Shown: positions 46,475 through 59,304, numbered from the stretch's first letter. The stretch is 64,000 nt of DNA from Limonium bicolor (GCA_023374045.1 CM041782.1:185956925-186020924), one strand, 5' to 3'. Program-made: numbers and translations. The notes: generated by a model from the sequence alone, not told the origin.

Positions 46475-46764
46475 TGTTTATATGTATAGGGTACGGGGCG
46501 TACCCCTTTTAAGGGGGGTAGAGCCGTTTCGGTTATGGTTGTGTACGACATGTATAAGTATACATTGTCTGTGATTGTTACAGACCTTTGTGTCTGAATG
46601 GTATTATATGGTTTGGACCTCGAGTCCGTTGTGGTGTAAGAATGATGGTAAGGTTGGTAATGATGGTTGGAAGTATTGTTTTTATAAATGTTCCCCGTGT
46701 TCTAATAGTAAGATATGTGGGAAGTATGAACTTTGGGGACAAAGTTCTTTTAAGGGGGGTAGAT
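46475..46764 (+). promoter_or_regulatory. 3' untranslated region of element B with hairpin and two polypurine tracts
   Basis: GGGTACG GGG CGTACCC hairpin at 46489-46505, then AAGGGGGGTAGA at 46511-46522. The true tract, TTTTAAGGGGGGTAGAT, is at 46748-46764, directly before the 3' LTR. The region between has a few short frames of no merit. Confidence 0.75.
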
Positions 46765-49700
46765 TGAAATACCCCAAACCTTGGTATGTTGGTTAAACAT
46801 TAAAACATGATATATTAAGACTAAAAAGAGTCTTAGAAACCTTAGTAAACAAATTTAAACAAAAGGAAACACAAATGTGCTTTAAAGTCAATAAGAGCAA
46901 AATGTGCTCTAAGCTTGGGATAAACTTGAGTAAGGCCTAATGAGCTTACCAAGACTTCATTTATATACTAATGAACATTAAACCAATTACCAAAGAAAAC
47001 CAAGCTTGAAAACAAGTTAAAACTCAAAATGTGCTTTAAGAAGTCTTAAAGCACGTTTTTGAAAAATTGTCTTGTAAATGAGTTTTGAATGGCTAAATGT
47101 CCATCATTACTCTTAAATATATATGTGTACTATATAGTATCACATTTGGGTGGCTATATTAGTGGGAAATCAAAAATTTCACTTCTATGTGCCTTGTATA
47201 GGTGAATAGTACTTTTTATAAGCTATTTTGTAACATATGTGGTATAAGTAATTAAATTGACAAACAAAGACTAAAACACCCCCACACTAATATAAGGGGC
47301 CGGTTTTTATAAGGGTGTGTGACTCACCACTCTCTTATTAATGTATTAAGTAAGTAAAGATAAGTAAATAAGCTACCTTTTTACTTTATAAGTATAAATA
47401 TCTCTTAAAAGCAAATTCTATCTTCATTCTCTCATTTCCCTTCCTTGCTCACACGGTTTCCCACTCATCTCTCCCTTCTTCATTGTTCTCTCACGTAATA
47501 CCACTATCACCATTAGAGCTCCACCTTTGACCACTTGTTAAACCTAGCTCACTTGTCCAAATCAAAAACAAATACCACCAATCTCTTCCTCTCATCAAGC
47601 TCTTCATTCCTATCTTCTCAAAACTCCTAGAGCTCCATTTCGGTGCCAAGGTGTTCCACCATTGAAGGAGCTTGAGCTTGGATTTCTACATATTATTACT
47701 TCTTTACTTCTAGGTAAGGAATCTCAAACAAAAATCAAGTTTCCTCCTTGTTTTTGTCATGTCCGAAAATACACATTGATATAGCTCATTGTGTGACTTT
47801 GTTCTAGCTTCATTTCAACTCTTCATGGACTAGGTGGAGTCCTTCTTGCTAGATATTCAAACTCCCTTCAAAGATCAAGGTAAAACAACTACATTAATGT
47901 TTTTGAAACAATGTCAAATTAGGGTTTACAATGAGATGAAGCTCAAAGCTTGAATACTCATTATGGTGTTTGTATTGTCTAGAACTTGACAAGGAACCAA
48001 AATACCATACGGTTTTGTAAGGAATCAAGAAGGAAGTGTTTTGGGAAAAGAGGTAAATCTACTAACTTAAATGTTGTTTAATGCCTTAGGAGAAATGAGC
48101 TTATAAATGCTTATTAAAACTACCTAAAGAGCAAATGGTGAATGACTTAGTAAAGTGTTCTCAAGAGACTAGTAAAGGGCATATGTGTGTTGAGTGTATT
48201 TGCAGGTTAAAGGCATATATATTGTGGAAATTCAGTGTTTATGATTTAAGCACTTTAAGGGCCTAAGAGCCATGCATTTTAAGGGCCTAAGTGCCATGCA
48301 ATTATTGTGCACTATGTATGTGTAATGTGGTGTAATTTGGTGAAATTATGTATGAGAGTGTTCTTGATGATTTTAGATGATCTTGTGTTTTAAAGGAGAA
48401 GGTAAAGTGTTTGGCTTAGTAATGTTCTAGGGAACCCATGTCAAAATTTAGGTAAGAAGCAAGAAGTTTTAAGTGTTTACATAAGGTTTGGTGAGTTAGA
48501 AAGTGTAGGATGAATAAGAGTTCATGATGTTTTAAAGGAATTTTGATGAACTAGGAAGTACTCTAGATGTAATAAGGACTTAGGCATGATCTTGAGATTT
48601 AGTAGGTACCAAAGTCACTTTGGGACTTAGGTAAATACCTAGGCAAACTTTGGTAAAATAAGGAGAAGTGTACACTAGGAAAAGAGTTTCAAGAAGGAGA
48701 TAAGGAATTAGTGGTGAGAGATGATGCTTGGGAGATGATGTTAAGTTAAGGAGAAAGCATTTTGGGATAGTAGTTCATAGGTGAAACACCATCTAGGAAA
48801 CCTAGTATGAAATAACATAAGTGTTAAGGAATTTTTACAAGGAAATAAGTAAAGGCTTAAGGAGTTAGAAAATGAGTTTCATGGATGTTGTATGTGGATA
48901 TAAAGTTACCAAATGCTAGGAAGCATTAAGAGGCCTTAGGAGAAGGTTGGTGAAGAATTGGCAAAGTTTGGGTAAGTTTAGGAGGCGACCGACCCAGGGG
49001 CCGACCCAGTTTTTGGGTCGGTCGAGCCTCTGTAATGTTAGGAAAATGTTCGGTGATGGTCCGACCCAAAAGGGTGGGTCGGACATGGGTCGGTCGGTCA
49101 AGTTTCAAAGGAAGGAAATGTTCGCACATGGACCGACCCAGAATGGTGGGTCGGACGTGGGTCGGACGGGCATGATTATAAGGAAAAAGGGTTCTGTAAT
49201 GGACCGACCCAGAAGGTTGGGTCGGACATGGGTCGGTCAAGGTAAGGTTCTTCAGACCCGAAAACCACTGGGAGGGTCCGACCCAGTTGTGGGTCGGACG
49301 GTGGGTCGGTCGGACCAAAACTTGTAAAAAAAAAAAACAGAAAAGAATGTGACTTATGTAGTTAACCCTAGGGTGTTAATGAAGGTAACCTAGGGTAAGA
49401 TAGGCATTAAAACATGTCATACAAGCATGTTGAATATAGTAAGTGTGAAGTTAAATAATTAATTAACCGACCTTACTAATGTGTATAGGATTCTCTCAAG
49501 GTGGGAACGAAACAAGGCAAGGACCAAGGTATGGTTTTCTTGCAGTCTGTTGCCTAACGGTTTACACCGGCTTGGGTGTTGTTTGTTTTCTGAGTGTTTA
49601 CGACCTTATAAGATTAAGGCATGAAAAGAGTTTACAGTTGTTATATATTATGGTGTTGTGTTATTATGACTCCTTTCCCTTGGTGTGTCTAACAAGACCT

Positions 49701-50690
49701 AAATGTTGCTTGTATGTGACTTGACAAATGTTGTGTGTTCACTAACAAGTGCTAATCGGGGGGAGTGAGGAGTCCGGTATGTTCCGGCCACGCGTGTGAT
49801 GGATGGGGGTCGTTATCATATCCAGTTCGGCTCCCTGGTGTATGTTTAGGTGGTATTCCAATTTGGTTTCAACCTTCCCTTAGCTTATCCAAAGCTAGTT
49901 TACTGACTCACGTCGGGCCATAGGGGCATACTGTGTTGTTTGGTGTGCTTGGGATCACTATATCCGACACACCTTGGGTTTAAGTCAACCGTTCAAATAA
50001 CAGGATGGTGATGAGGTAATTAACGAGCTTGGTATGGGTTTGGCAACAATCTCTATGCTCATGGTATGTACTAACTGTGGTGGAAGGATCTTAATGTGAA
50101 CCGTTCTTGTGGTGATATGTATTGATGATGTGATGCTATGCAATTTCCCTTGCTATGCTATGGTATATGTGTATATATATGTTGGTTGTTCTAAAATGAA
50201 TGCCATGTTATTATGACAATTGGTTGCGCGTATCCCGTTAGTCGATGGGCTGCGCGTTAGCCATACCAGCAAAGGTGCTGACCCCCTCGGGGGCCCCATA
50301 TTTTATTTTATTGCAGGATGAGGATCGAAGAGGCAGAGTGGCTCTAGGTCCTAGGTGGTAGATATACTTTTGGATATGTAGGTTGTTGAGCCCGGGATGC
50401 GCCTGTGCTCCCGAGGCGTACATGTTGATACCTTGTTATACAGTTATGGATGATTATGGTTTGGAGATGATTGTAAATTAAATACTCGGTATTGTCGGTT
50501 ATGTTTATATATGGATGTTAGTTACTATGCTCGGGAGTCTGATCATCAGACCGATACACTTGTATTTATTCTGCCTAGTTAACCACGTGGGTGGTTAACG
50601 GCGTTGTAACACCAAAGCGATAGTTATGATTTGGTTGGTTATTTCCGCTGCGACTTCGGTAGATGATAGGAGCGTTGTAGGGGTGTTACA
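46765..50690 (+). repeat. 3' LTR of element B (3926 bp)
   Basis: Matches the 5' LTR throughout, but is 28 bp shorter from many small deletions. It contains the same hairpins: U3 47031-47054, palindromic cluster 48986-49315, C5/G5 50282-50293, acceptor-like CAG 50314-50316, U5 50578-50599, and box 50643-50652. It is followed by ATTAA. Confidence 0.95.
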
Positions 50691-50695
50691 ATTAA

Positions 50696-51609
50696 TGATA
50701 CAATGTTTAGTAAATCCTGGTCTGCATTCGTTCCAGCAGGTTGCGCATAGTGATCACTGAGTGTTCTTCCCGGATCGGGGTTCCCACTCTATTAGTCCAC
50801 ACGAGCCTACATAGATCGTTGGCCGGAATGTACCGCCGTTGGTACCAGGCTTCTTACCACCAGGACGACTGTCCATTAATGAATAAATTTACGGGTTGTC
50901 CTAACTTGACACCCAACACATAAGAAGGTTACAGAATGTTGAGAACTTGAGAGATCGATGGTATATAATAAGAATCAGATTGTTTGCTGAAAGACAACGT
51001 ACTCTAACACTTTATTTCGTTGTTGTGATTATGCATGTATTGTGTTGTATGTGAATGTAGTGACTGCCTTGGTTGTGTTTAAATGTTTCCTTCCATGTAC
51101 TTACAGTTTTATTAAATCTGCAAACTGGTACAGCATGTAACGAATCTCATGTTAAGACGGCTAATTGACCTACATGACCTAAAGGGTCGAAGATAACATA
51201 GTTAACATACTCGGCCAAGTGTTGAGCCCTCCATGGGCACCGATATATGCTGTTTCAGGTGAATGATGATTGGCGTTCAAGTGCGGGATCAAGGGTAGAT
51301 GACCTCGACCTTTATTCATTACGCTTCTAGGATTAATGTTAGTACGTGATCACTTTGGGAATACTATAGGTGCTCACTTGTCATAGTTATTTAGTTGTAT
51401 TTAGGATGTTATAGTTAATATCTCGTTCGTCACTGCGGTTATTTATTGTCGTTGTTTATTATATTTTGTTTTTGCTTCATTACTCGCATGGGCGAGTAAT
51501 GGCATGTGACACCCGAGTGAGGATTATTAGTATTTCAACTTCCGCTGTAAGACGTCTTTAATTCTTCTACGTGAGTGATTATTACGAGTTTATTGTGAGG
51601 GGTGTTACA
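50696..51609 (+). repeat. Solo LTR I, second part
   Basis: Continues I after element B and ends GGTGTTACA at 51609, followed by GATTG. It contains a GCCCTCCATGGGC hairpin near 51225 followed by TTTCAG|G (51256-51258), the U5 hairpin CATTACTCG/CGAGTAATG (51478-51501) and a TTCCGCTG box (51541). No genes. Confidence 0.82.
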
Positions 51610-51614
51610 GATTG

Positions 51615-53281
51615 TTAGAGGCGTCTCGAGGATTACCAGAGAAATTACTAGATTCATACTCCACGGTCTTATAATCCCGGTGCACGGTATGTTATTTATG
51701 TGGCTTGATTGTCTCTAAAGATTTCCTCAGTTCAGACATTGTGTGAAAATCTGTGTTAAGATTGAATGTCTGCTTGTCTGAATTGATATGCTTGAGTTGT
51801 GTATTAGTGCTGCTTTATTATTATTACTGTTGTACAATAACAGTACCGTTCGTATATATGAACATATTATAAAACGAACTAGCGGCAGTGATGCTATCTT
51901 ATATGTGTAATATAAGGAACGTAAGTAAAACGTTGTAGCATTAGGATAATAAGATATATATATTATCCAAGATTTATATACGGAGCATTGGCCTCTTTAA
52001 ACGCCGCTCTCGTATCTAACACTAGATCCCGAGTCGACATACTCAGGATTGGACTAACGACCTTAGTCTGCTGTGTTAGGAAAAATAGTAAAATGATGTG
52101 ATGGTATAGATAAGTTTATCAAGAGGATGTGGCTCTTGCTGTGAACTGTGATCCATTAACGATACTAGGATACCGTGTGGTAACCGTAAGTATCTGGATA
52201 AATTTCCAACGGACTACAGATGGTTCGTCGGTCGGAGACTCTACCGCTGGAGTGGCTACTGCCGTGGGTGACCCGCCATAGAAGATGGGTAACTTAAAGA
52301 CACGTCGTTCTAACGAGACGTTGTCATTAGGCGTGACTGAACAATTACGAACGACTATATTAGCTCGTACATTAGGCGAACATTATTAGGGCTTGTATGC
52401 CAAAGACGGGAAATTATACTTGTTTATAATTCTCATTATTTCGCCTTGTTGCTCAGTGGTTATTCTTGTGGTTATGTGTGGTATGTGGGTGGTTTTGTTG
52501 AAATGAGTCGTAGTACTCATATGTGTGTTGTGAATTGGTTTAATTGAGTCGTTGTACTTATATTTATGTCGTGAACTGGATGAGTCGGGTCGCTGTACTC
52601 ATGTGTGGATTATGGTGGATTGTTTGGTCGAGTGAGTCGCCGTACTTAATTATGAACTATCAAGCGTTTGTTGGAATGGAGTCTCTGTACTCGTATAAGC
52701 GTTGTAACGCTTTCAGTGGTTTACTACGATGCGATGTGTGAAGCCGGGGGCTTGTTTGCTGTTTGAGTTCATTGCAATATATATATTGTTGCTTTACAGT
52801 TTTATATTAAACTACTTGCATGAAAATGAATTGCATGCTCTCGACCAATTAACTGAGGGTCCGAGGGGGCATGACGGTCATGTAGTAACATACTCAGCAG
52901 GGGCTGATTCCATACCACAAACAACCATTTTGCAGGTATGCAGCTTCTGGTGTCGACAAAGAGAGGGACGCGCTGGGTAGTTCAGTTACAGTTGTTTTAA
53001 TATGCACTGTTGCATTTTGATACAAACTTCGAAACGTGTATAGGTTGGGATACTTAGAACGCTCACTGTGAATGTATTTTATATCGGTTTGGGAAGGTTA
53101 GATATATCTCTTGTTGTCACTGTGGGAAATTGTTTCGTATTTATGCATATATCAGTAAGCACGTTATTACTCGTATGGGCGAGTGAGAACGGTGACACCA
53201 GTAGTTCAATTGTTGAGATTACCGCTGCGATTACAATGTTAAGTAAGATAATTAGGAGCCGATTAGAGTAGGGGTGTTACA
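51615..53281 (+). repeat. 5' LTR of element C, second part
   Basis: Resumes after solo LTR I and ends GGTGTTACA at 53281, five bases before a primer-binding site. It contains TTTGCAG|G (52933-52935), the U5 hairpin (53163-53173 with 53180-53190) and the ACCGCTGCGA box (53221). A short repeated phrase, GAGTCG(C/T)(T/C)GTACT, recurs at 52500-52700. No genes. Confidence 0.82.
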
Positions 53282-53285
53282 AAAG

Positions 53286-53313
53286 TGGTATCAGAGCGGA
53301 GTACCGCTCTGAT
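53286..53313 (+). promoter_or_regulatory. Primer-binding site of element C within a hairpin
   Basis: TGGTATCAGAGC follows the LTR. ATCAGAGCGG (53290-53299) pairs with CCGCTCTGAT (53304-53313) around the loop AGTA. Confidence 0.88.
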
Positions 53314-56300
53314 GACAAGAGATAGTAGGATTTATACAGTGAGCATAGGTTTTGGGAATACGGGAAACGTTGTGAGGATACGTGACCTTGCGGGGTTGAT
53401 GCGATGCTTAAGGATTGCACACCATAGCCGTAGAGGCACTTCAATATTAAATGACCGAGACTACGGCATTAGACCGAGTAAAGGTCTAACCCGTCCTCTT
53501 GACGTATGTCAGGGAGAGGTCTGGGTAACAGTACTAAGGAAGAACGCAGAGCAGCGGAAGGTGGTGAAGGTCCAGCAACCCCAAGTAACGCGAAGATGGT
53601 ATGAACCGCTCGCACTCGATGGGAGAGTATCCCGGGAAATTTGCAATGGTACCCCACCCGCCGCAGCCCGTACCTCGAGTACTACGTAGTGAGGCAAGGA
53701 AATGAGAAGCACCACAGAGATAACTCTCCTGATCGGGAAGACCGATGTGGATGCTATAAAAATTATGTTAAATGTAGAAACTAAGACTTTGTGTTTTGAT
53801 GTAATGTTTAGGACCGGGGGTCCTGGTAATGACGTAGTGTCTACCATACGAGTATGAGATGAATATCAAACCAAGGTTGAGGAGGGAATTCCTGTAGGAC
53901 TAATGGGGCTTGCTTGCTATAAGCAAAGCAACCCTGTCCTACATCAAGGAAAGCACTGGTAAGTGCGCTTGGGGGGAAAGGAAGTGGAAACAACGAGTAA
54001 TGATTAGTTTATGAGATATGCAACAGACGAAAGGAATGACCTTTTTGAAGTCTCACCCGAAGCGAGTAACTCTAAAACCATGCAACACTGAAGGTTCAAG
54101 ATGGCCGGACGTGCATGAGGAGAGATCATGAGAGTTGTAGAAACAAGAACTCGCTAAGTTGCTATCATGCAACGCCTCGAGAGGGGAGTAAGACCTTACT
54201 ACTACGATAAACTTGTGGAAACAAGTACATGAATGAGACTGTATTAATTAGAATAAAAACTTCTTCGACAGGAACAGGAACCCAATTAGAGAATAGCACT
54301 GCACTGACACACCGTACCGGTGGCTCAGTTTGCATGGCGCACTTGCCACTGCAAGTGCCACATTAACCAAAGTATTAAAATTCAACCTACCTTGCGCACT
54401 TGCTACAGCAAGTGCAGCGATGGTAAACTAACCCTAAAGGACGTAGTGGTCCAGGCGTTATCAATAAACACTAAACTTTTATGTGAGTCCGTAATGCAAC
54501 GAAGCAGGACATGACCTTCTTAAAGGCAGGGGTACGAAACCCTTGTGTTTGAGGTCGATAAAACCTCGAGAATACCTAGCCGGTCTGACCATTACAGCTG
54601 AAAATAATACACCATTTAGTAGACTATGGAAGGGGAGTAAATGAGAATAACGGTAAATAGTGCCTACAAGCCTAACCCCAGTGCCGGTATGGACATTAAA
54701 CGTCAATCATTACCGGTGGGGAGTGTCGAGTCTTCAGGACCAGCATAACCATATTTAGGGAGTGCGGACACTTGTGGTTAAACCACTACCATTGAACATT
54801 GCCAGAGGGCAAGAAGTGAGCTATACGAGCCAAGACTTTAAATTAAATCTAACCGAGCTGAGTAACGCCGGCTTATAACTCGAGTGAGGGTAATAAAGTG
54901 ATGTGGATGTGGTATCTGGGATCCAACGAGCGCTGAACTTGCTTACCCCGTCCAAGTCTGGAGTTGGGCATCCTGATTTGGCCGAAGAGAACGGCTCAGG
55001 TGTATATAGTGTTTGGAGAAATAATAGACAAGTGTTGTTAGGGCAAACTATTTTGTGGTTCTAAGAAAAGATTAGGCAGATGTGAACGCACAATAAAGGG
55101 GCCGATGTTATGCCCGCACCACACACACCGGGAGTATTGTAAATCCATTATGCTGCTAGACTCCTGTATGGAGGGCAGTGGATATAAACTGAACAGTGAA
55201 ATTTGACTGAGGACGGAAGATACTGTTACCTCGAAGAGGATGTAGGAAATATGAGTTGAATAAGAGTAAGGACTACACAATGAAGAGCAATGATTAGCGG
55301 AACCCACTAAGTTGTGGGTATCCAATTGTAACCTCAGGAGAAAGTATTAGAACCAACTAGGAATAAATTAAATAACAAGACCAACAATCATTTAACTATC
55401 AGAATAAGCATTGAACCTGAATATCGTATGGCATAGGCCTACGGAAGGATACCCTTAGTACCACCAAAATGACCCAAAACTAGGAGAATAATAGTGATGA
55501 ATCACAAATACTGATTAATATCAGGCTAAAGAAGGACTACATACAGAAGGGGAAAACACGAGGTGTCAACCTTTATCATGGAGTCCGGACTACACCATAG
55601 GGTGTAACCCAATGAATTGGGTGGAGTTCGAGAATTGAAAACTCATATATGAAGGCGTTAACAGCCTAGGAGGGAACGACAGAGATAGTAAGTAGTTACT
55701 GATCCCCACTCACAGATACCAGACAATGAGCATGTGGAAACCAGTATTATGGCGATAAGTTGCAAACACCTATCTTAAAGAAGGTAAGGGAAATACACAT
55801 TAATAAAGGAAACCATAGAACCTAGTATTAGGGCCATTCTGACATTAAAGGTTAAGAATTGGCAGCATAGTTACTTAAACATAAATTACCGGGACTAAGA
55901 GTACGATAATCACGGGGTACGAACGCTACGGGTACACTAAACGAGACATGGGACGACCGCACTCCTAGGAGCTTGTGGACCTGATGAAACTCACATTAAG
56001 TTAGTTGGGTAAGTAGTAATGTATCAGTATTATACCCCATGTATGTAAACGAGTGGTGTGAGGACCTAGGAGGTAATCACTCTGTGTTAAGTCGGAATGG
56101 AATCCTGACTAGGTAAACCATGAATTGACGAGAGAGATCTCCGTCAAACTAACAAGGTTTGGAAAAATCAAGGATAGGTTGATAATTAAATGACATAAGG
56201 TTGCAACTCCACAGTAGACAAGTTAGAACGCAAGTTTTGGACATTTTAGTAAATGAGGGAGCCAAGGCCAACTTAGTGGTAATGGCAAGGTGAACCCATG

Positions 56301-58090
56301 AATGAGAAGAGGAATTGTGATATCTTAGGAAGTTATATTAGAGAAACATTTGAAATATTATAGATGCTATCCAAAAAGGGGGCACAGAGAGAGTTATATC
56401 ATGCGCTGAGGGCGCTGCGATAATGTCGCATTAAACAATAATAACCACATGCTCAAGCCATAAAACGTTAGTATGTTAGTACCAATTAGGGTTGAACAGA
56501 AAACGAACAACAAGCTAAAACCCACAGTCGTATTGAATGTTTACAACAGACTAAGGGCAAAAGCGAGCATTACAAGAGATACTCTAAGCTGGAGAATAGA
56601 TACTCCATGCAAACCGCAATAGCGGATAACCGTCTAATCGACTGGTACATGGTGCGCAGCAAAGCGACCATTATATTAACTGTTAACCGAATTACGTTGG
56701 TGAGAAGCAGATCATGGAAGATCAAAAAGAATAATGGATTCCCCTAATTGAGAGTAGGGATGAACCATATGTGTGGACAATAAATACCAACACACTAGGG
56801 ATATGAGTTCACACCAGCAAAAGAGGACCTACAAGGTACCTAAGGAATGAACTCATCCCAGAAGGAAATAACTTGGAGTCATGAGGCGCCAGTTGGTTGC
56901 GCATATCAGACTCGTTTAGACATTTTAGGGAAATTACTGCAAGTGCTAGGTGCTAGACCATACCTCGACAACCCTTACACCGATGGTTAATTCGGTAGGG
57001 TGGCATGAACTCTTGTGAATATACCATGAGCATGTATAGAGGTCAGTGTGACAAAAAAAAAGCTAGTCGAAATACCTAGCAGGTTGAGAAAACGTATATG
57101 AATGTACATACACCTAACCGAGATTGGCAGTATAGCCAAAGGGGCTAAAGCCCGACCCATAGAGAAAGGGGTAATGTTGTAAATGAAATATGTAGACATT
57201 AGTGCACAAATATTCCACTGGAATGGAAACATCTTGAACTTATTACTTCACGATGATATATTAGTAGATTACGTGGGCGTAATCATTTTTAAGGGGGTTA
57301 GAGCGATTTCGCACGCTTAAATATACCGTATGTAGGAGTACGTTAGCGCATGGTACACATGCTGCAAAATATTAGTGAACGTAGAGTACAAGTATAGATT
57401 GTGTTATATTACTTGAGGTATATTATGATGATTATGTGTATGAAGATATATATATTTTAGTTCGCATTAGTTATGGCGAATAGGAAAGGGAGAACAGATA
57501 GAGTGTTCTTATCCTATTTCCGATTATTTATGCAAACGTTGCGAACATTAAACACATAAACGCCTAACTTGTTAGCTCCGGTTGAGAATTCAAGTAGGTC
57601 TATCTTGTAGCTCCGATGGGGGATTTCAAATAGAAGGAGTAGAAAGCTCCATACTATATGATTTGTGACTCGGTATGAAACCGATTATTGGAATGCGATG
57701 AGTGAATCGGCATGAGACCGATGTGTAACCTAGTGGAGGTAAAACCTCTAGGAATTGTATGAATAATTGTAAGTCGAGAGAACTTGGTACATGGTTAGGG
57801 TAAATGATCCTATATGCCAATGACTAGATTAATTACACTAGTTGACTTGTGTATCTATAGAACACAAGTTGGCAAATATCAAGAGGAAATAAGATTAGAA
57901 ATGAATAAACAATTAAATTGATTGAAATTGACGTGGGAAGTTGAAGTTGATCCTGGTCCGATCAAGGGAAACCGAACACAAATTGAGGTGAGAGATAGTT
58001 CAACAATGATGCTGACCACATCGGGGTTGAATGACTCTCGGAACTTCCTACAAGTGGACACAGATATAAATAGGAATTGGAATTTAGGGC

Positions 58091-58294
58091 GTCACTCGAA
58101 GAGCCGTGGACCGTGGAGTCCTTCGTCATTGGACCGGTGTGTCTGCGAGTGACATCACCCAAAGAGCCGTGGACCGTAGAGCCCTTTGTCATTAGACCGG
58201 TGTGTCTGCGGGTGATTAAGGAAATTAGGTGATACTGTCCGAGGAGCCGTGGACTGCAGTGTCCTTCGTTAATAAACCGGTGTGTCCACGGGTA
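58091..58294 (+). repeat. Three diverged copies of a ~62-bp repeat in element C
   Basis: GAGCCGTGGAC...ACCGGTGTGTC recurs at 58111, 58165 and 58243, near the 3' end of the interior. Confidence 0.88.
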
Positions 58295-58488
58295 GTAGAC
58301 GTTGGTTAGCAAGGGGTTGGGGATCGTCAAGTCCTGGTCTTTAAGACTGCTTCCCTGTGATTTCTCATCGTTAAATATATGTGCACAGATACATGTGGAG
58401 TGTGTGTGTGGGTTCTACTCGCGAGATACTAACTGTAGATCGGGATGCATTGGCGTATCCCTTGCAACACACCTGTTAGTCCTCTGTT

Positions 58489-58591
58489 AGCTTTGCACCT
58501 TGTCTAGTGTTGTGAATGATTGAGCTTTGCACCTTGTCTAGTGCTGTGTATGAATGAGTTTTGCACCTTGTTTAGTGCTGTTTATGAATGA
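58489..58591 (+). repeat. Three tandem copies of a 34-bp repeat in element C
   Basis: TTTGCACCTTGT(C/T)TAGTG recurs at about 58492, 58526 and 58560. Confidence 0.9.
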
Positions 58592-58769
58592 ATGTGTCAT
58601 GATTATTGACTATATGGAATTAGATTATTGCTGTATCAAATGTGATACATATAGACTAGGTCTGAACGTAGTGGGATGTACTCCCTAGTGATGATCTGTC
58701 TGTGATTACTTAGTGGAACTGGATTCCTTAAGTGAACTGATTATGAATAAGGACTTCGGGACGAAGCCT

Positions 58770-58786
58770 TTTTAAGGGGGGTAGAT
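58770..58786 (+). promoter_or_regulatory. Polypurine tract of element C
   Basis: TTTTAAGGGGGGTAGAT directly before the TGAAATACC start of the 3' LTR, identical to the tracts of A and B. Confidence 0.92.
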
Positions 58787-59304
58787 TGAAATACCCCTAA
58801 CCTTAAAAACATAATTAAATGATCTAAGATGGTTAATAAACATCTAAATATCATTGAGGGACAATCTAAAGATCTCAACAAGGCAAAACATGCCTTAAGA
58901 TCGGTGAAGCAAAAAAATGTGCTTTAAGACACCATAGAGATTGTATGACCTCAAATAGGATCCAAAGTGGATTCTTAAGTATTATAATGAAGTAATGAAC
59001 ATTATATAACCATTCTCAAAGGAAACCAAGCTCTAAAACATGTTCTAACACAAAATGTGCTTTAAAATTCCTTAAAGCACGTTTTTGAGAAAATTGACTT
59101 TCTGATTGGGTTTTGAGTGGTGTTAGGCATTGGATTAGACCTTGATATACTAATGTACTATAATGTACCACATTAGAAGGTCTAAATCCAATATTAAAAA
59201 AAAATCAAAAATATGGCATTCATTTGTGAATAGTAACCCAAATAGTGCATTTTTAAGCAAAATTAACTAAGTATGGTCAATGGTCAACTAATGACCACTC
59301 TAAC
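58787..59304 (+). repeat. 3' LTR of element C, first part
   Basis: Matches 27602-28128 with about 2 percent substitutions and a few indels. U3 hairpin at 59057-59080. Ends in CTAAC where solo LTR D inserted. Confidence 0.92.

Larger units (their letters stand above)
36437..50690 (+). mobile_element. Element B: complete Ty3/gypsy chromovirus with AlkB domain, decayed coding
   Basis: 5' LTR 36437-40390, primer site, gag with three introns, AlkB, pol, polypurine tract, 3' LTR 46765-50690, and target duplication ATTAA at 36432-36436 and 50691-50695. Total 14254 bp. Pol and AlkB are clearly related to element A but diverged. All main frames carry single-base indels, and the two LTRs also differ by many small indels, more than by substitutions. 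It is inserted in solo LTR I, itself inside the LTR of C, so it is the youngest of those three. Confidence 0.95.
53314..58769 (+). pseudogene. Interior of element C: very degenerate, probably derived from gag-pol
   Basis: No frame above 134 codons and no intact domain. One patch near 56246-56300 still reads like the end of RNase H (EGxKAN-V, then A-R-xH), and about 700 bp later (near 56965) an ACCGATGG patch may be the remains of the integrase DGQ region; the spacing is close to that in element B. A TTTTTAAGGGGG tract at 57286-57297 recalls the first polypurine tract of B. I see no trace of AlkB. Since the LTRs differ by only about 2 percent, the interior was probably already non-coding when C inserted. 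Confidence 0.55.

Noticed and set aside
27602..53281. A single 11.4-kb LTR
   Set aside because: The GATTG duplication and an internal GGTGTTACA end at 51609 show a separate solo LTR inside the LTR of C.
53285..53689. 134-codon frame at the primer site of element C
   Set aside because: It runs from a site inside the PBS/LTR joint, has no domain match I recognise and no counterpart in A or B.
57626..58330. Minus-strand frames near the 3' end of C
   Set aside because: They follow the 62-bp repeats and have no recognisable motif.
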